64,000 nt of DNA from the NCBI RefSeq assembly GCF_017948455.1, contig NZ_JAFFSU010000030.1, forward strand, positions 1-64,000, read 5' to 3'. The DNA comes from Streptomyces sp. GESEQ-4. Its GTDB lineage: Bacteria > Actinomycetota > Actinomycetes > Streptomycetales > Streptomycetaceae. Below the pieces are notes generated by a model. That model had not been told where the DNA came from. It ran no database searches and worked only from the letters and a program-made list of their open reading frames with translations. Below, in pieces: positions 62,901-64,000 of this stretch. Made by a program: the position numbers and the translations under genes. How positions within the stretch are numbered: the first letter of the stretch is position 1; the number at the start of each line of letters is the position of its first letter.

Positions 62901-64000
62901 AGGAGGCCGCCCAGCGCGCCCGCCGCTCCGCCGACGCCCTCGCCGGGCTCGCCTTCCGGCTGCGTGAACGGTCCGGCTGGCAGGTGAAGCTGCGCGAACT
63001 CGCCGACGAGGCAACCGAGTCGGAGGCCCGCGCCCAGGCCTGTCTGGAGCGGGCCCGCGCCGCCGACGAGGACCGGCGTGCCGCCCAGCGTGCCGCCGAC
63101 GACGCCCGCCGCACCGCCCGTGCGCTGCGCGCCGAGCGCGCCGAGATCGCGGGCGCCCCCGACGACGTACCGGAAGCCGACACGGATGCTCCGACGTCGT
63201 CTCTTCCCGCCCTCCGCGAGGCCTATCGCGCCGCATCGCAGCTGTACGAGAAGGTCGGCGTCGACGCCGATCTGCGGGCCGAGCAGGCCCGCGCGGAGAG
63301 CGACGAGAGTGCGGCGCGGGCCGAACTCGACCGGCTCAGCAACAAGGTCCGCACGCGCGCGGAGCAGCTGCTTCAGTCCCCGGACGGTTCCGACGGGCCC
63401 TCCCGGCAGGCCGCCGTAGCCCGGGCCGAGGAGCTGGTGCAGCTTCTGGAGACCCGGATGTCCAGCGCGAGCGAACAACTGGGGCGGCTGCGCGGCGAGG
63501 CCGAGCGGCACGCGCCCGAGGACGGCGAGGCACACACCGAGTTGCCCGAGGAGCTGGTGCCCCGCGACGCCGAGCATGCGCAGGCCCTGCTGCGGACGGC
63601 CACCGCCGAACTCGCCTCCCGCACGGAGGCGTTGAGCCAGGCCCGGGAGGCGCACGCCGAACTCCTCGGTGCCCACCGGGCCGCCGAGGACGCCGCCGGC
63701 GGCTTCGACGAGATCGCCGCCATGCTGCGTGACCTGCTGCGCGAGCACACCTCGGACGAGGAACAGGACGAGCAGGAGCCGTATCCCGGCAGCCTGGACG
63801 AGGCACGGCAGTCCGGCGCCGAGGCACGGCGCTCCCTGCGGGGCTGCGCCGCCGACCTGTCCGCCGCCGAGTCCGCCGTACGAGAGGCGAGCGATGTGCT
63901 CGTCCGGCATGCCAACTCCACGCGGTACGAGCAGGTACGGACGCCCGCGCGGCAGCAGATCCGGGAACTACCCGCCGCCGCGCTGCCCGAGCACGCGCAG
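59924..64000 (+). CDS. SMC/MukB-like ATPase with long coiled coil, partial
   Basis: 1359 codons visible; the gene runs past the window end. ATG 59924. N-terminal ATPase head: MYELSRVRLYSIGPAGARYA, with Walker A LENGGGKSVLLK at about 63-74, and SDFTDLLLRAVTDTRDTDGL. From about residue 280 the protein is Ala/Glu/Arg-rich coiled coil. A glycine/serine-rich linker (about 612-725) with a 63-bp repeat is followed by a hinge-like domain (ALGDGGLLPPGPDVLATVEF at 780-800, VDGVIITDPATHARAREAL near 835), then a second coiled coil. Signature and Walker B would be C-terminal, outside. Best reading: MukB/MksB/JetC-type SMC protein acting with the two upstream genes. Confidence 0.75.
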   Translation, partial: MYELSRVRLYSIGPAGARYADTVLDLRGVGEPVPDPAPTQAEFFEEEPVGPPRRPAPAGVLFLENGGGKSVLLKLIFSVMLPGHRNTLGGASSGVLRKFLLADDCGHVALEWQHVLTGECVVVGKVSEWRGRQVSNDPRKFAEAWYSFRPGPGLSLDNLPVAESTAVRPSAEGASGAQGRRRTMKGFRDALTEAGKAYPHLEVHWEEIHDRWIEHLGDLGLDPELFRYQREMNSDEGEAAGLFAVKKDSDFTDLLLRAVTDTRDTDGLADLVGGFGNKLGRRAELIAEREFTAGSVDLLGRIVEAAEARARARDIHAGAERRTRTLARRLSARGAQERVRAADLAQRVTGAAQAVTHAEGARERSALIAAELAYRHASLALAGAEKSAAAQKRELADARTLHSAWQAAEAVLRHRAAADRVARVAAAIQEAERDAAPALAARAKAAVDLVRALHAAADGAEALANEGEERSAALQEVSESAHRDATSAATEAQRARSEAGHLRQRLSEVEQETAEAVRAGWLDDSAPDADPARAALAASDAEKTAVASWDTAREASHRATEHAREAASAESRAELTAARAADAATAAKRSYEAERRLAEGLAVEERLAALLSLTGVSGAVGTVPGPRTGADGAAGRERSDTAGRGGSVRGGSGASGGGDGGEAGGGGSARAGSGASGGGDGGEAGDGGGDARAGSEPSVEAGGGASGGGTRSANGDGAEPRSRVGLTTPRPLTQGLLTPEELDRCADDLRQLLDAAVASAERQLFELRTAAADDARILGALGDGGLLPPGPDVLATVEFLGEHGIPALPGWRYLAQAVDPADHARVLAARPELVDGVIITDPATHARAREALSEAALLPRSAVAVGTAAALLAPTPAPDASGGDVFLVPPNPAMHDEHAADEERQALRARATERDEEIRTLAARLGKDRELTARLASWRTGCPAGRLVELAEAARETRAFAEEAEAELAEARTVRAEADEAAAGAAQVRDERQEAAQRARRSADALAGLAFRLRERSGWQVKLRELADEATESEARAQACLERARAADEDRRAAQRAADDARRTARALRAERAEIAGAPDDVPEADTDAPTSSLPALREAYRAASQLYEKVGVDADLRAEQARAESDESAARAELDRLSNKVRTRAEQLLQSPDGSDGPSRQAAVARAEELVQLLETRMSSASEQLGRLRGEAERHAPEDGEAHTELPEELVPRDAEHAQALLRTATAELASRTEALSQAREAHAELLGAHRAAEDAAGGFDEIAAMLRDLLREHTSDEEQDEQEPYPGSLDEARQSGAEARRSLRGCAADLSAAESAVREASDVLVRHANSTRYEQVRTPARQQIRELPAAALPEHAQ
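61874..61999 (+). repeat. 63-bp tandem repeat in the SMC linker
   Basis: Units at 61874-61936 and 61937-61999 encode GSGASGGGDGGEAGGGGSARA and GSGASGGGDGGEAGDGGGDAR. In frame; GC-rich, slippage-prone, and located between the coiled coil and the hinge-like domain. Confidence 0.85.

Noticed and set aside
59909..63910. 1333-aa open frame on the minus strand
   Set aside because: It is antisense to the SMC-like gene; composition is a shadow of high GC third positions, without motif or ribosome site.

Overview
The window is a high-GC actinobacterial chromosome segment from Streptomyces or a very close relative. The evidence is extreme third-position GC, GTG/TTG starts, ATGA/GTGA overlaps, a conservon (cvn) operon, the sporulation pair smeA-sffA, rbpA behind a sigma-R promoter, chitinase-type direct repeats, and a gene order (ribEMBAH-hisEG, chiD, ppm1-fxsA-rbpA, smeA-sffA) that I recall from around SCO1415-SCO1443 of S. 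coelicolor. No tRNA, rRNA, prophage or CRISPR array was seen. Most of it is core chromosome with scattered decay.

Layout. 1-1554: start of a sensor kinase gene, a small secreted protein, then a decayed patch with a hairpin, a gene remnant and a broken IS5-type transposase. 1910-5082: amino-acid permease, its Lrp-type regulator and an MFS transporter. 5226-8541: cvnA, cvnB and cvnC without cvnD. cvnA has an apparent one-base frameshift that fuses it in frame to cvnB, and it carries 84-bp tandem repeats. 8549-14160: a secreted protein, a davA-davB-like lysine-to-5-aminovalerate pair, DUF5995 and a secreted alginate-lyase-family enzyme. 14183-16874: divergent MFS/ROK pair around a palindromic operator. 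16918-18000: an SDR gene preceded by the apparent tail of an ECF41-type sigma factor gene and an orphan chitinase-type promoter.

18047-25600: FMN riboswitch and the riboflavin operon (ribE, ribM, ribBA, ribH), then hisE, hisG, a PH-like membrane protein and two CNNM/CorC-type membrane proteins. 25716-34797: EccA-like AAA ATPase, a P-loop kinase whose 5' end is frameshifted by a 7-bp duplication, a Tat-exported C39-like peptidase, a 48-aa membrane protein, TetR regulator, chitinase (chiD-like) with its promoter repeats, acyl-CoA dehydrogenase and two small proteins. 35060-46215: Lrp regulator, amidohydrolase, ppm1, fxsA, rbpA, MFS, GDPD, a YczE-like membrane protein divergent from a MocR regulator, sffA and smeA.

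46472-56416: ankyrin protein, a 19-codon candidate leader ORF before a HEAT-repeat-like protein, a GT4-GT4-SGNH hydrolase cluster, and a leftward 5-oxoproline operon (MHS transporter, DUF1445, pxpA, pxpB, pxpC) divergent from a FadR-type regulator with a 19-bp palindromic operator between them. 57376-64000: a three-gene operon of kleisin-like, MukE-like and SMC/MukB-like proteins (Mks/Wadjet-like), the last running off the end of the window. This is the best candidate for an under-described system.
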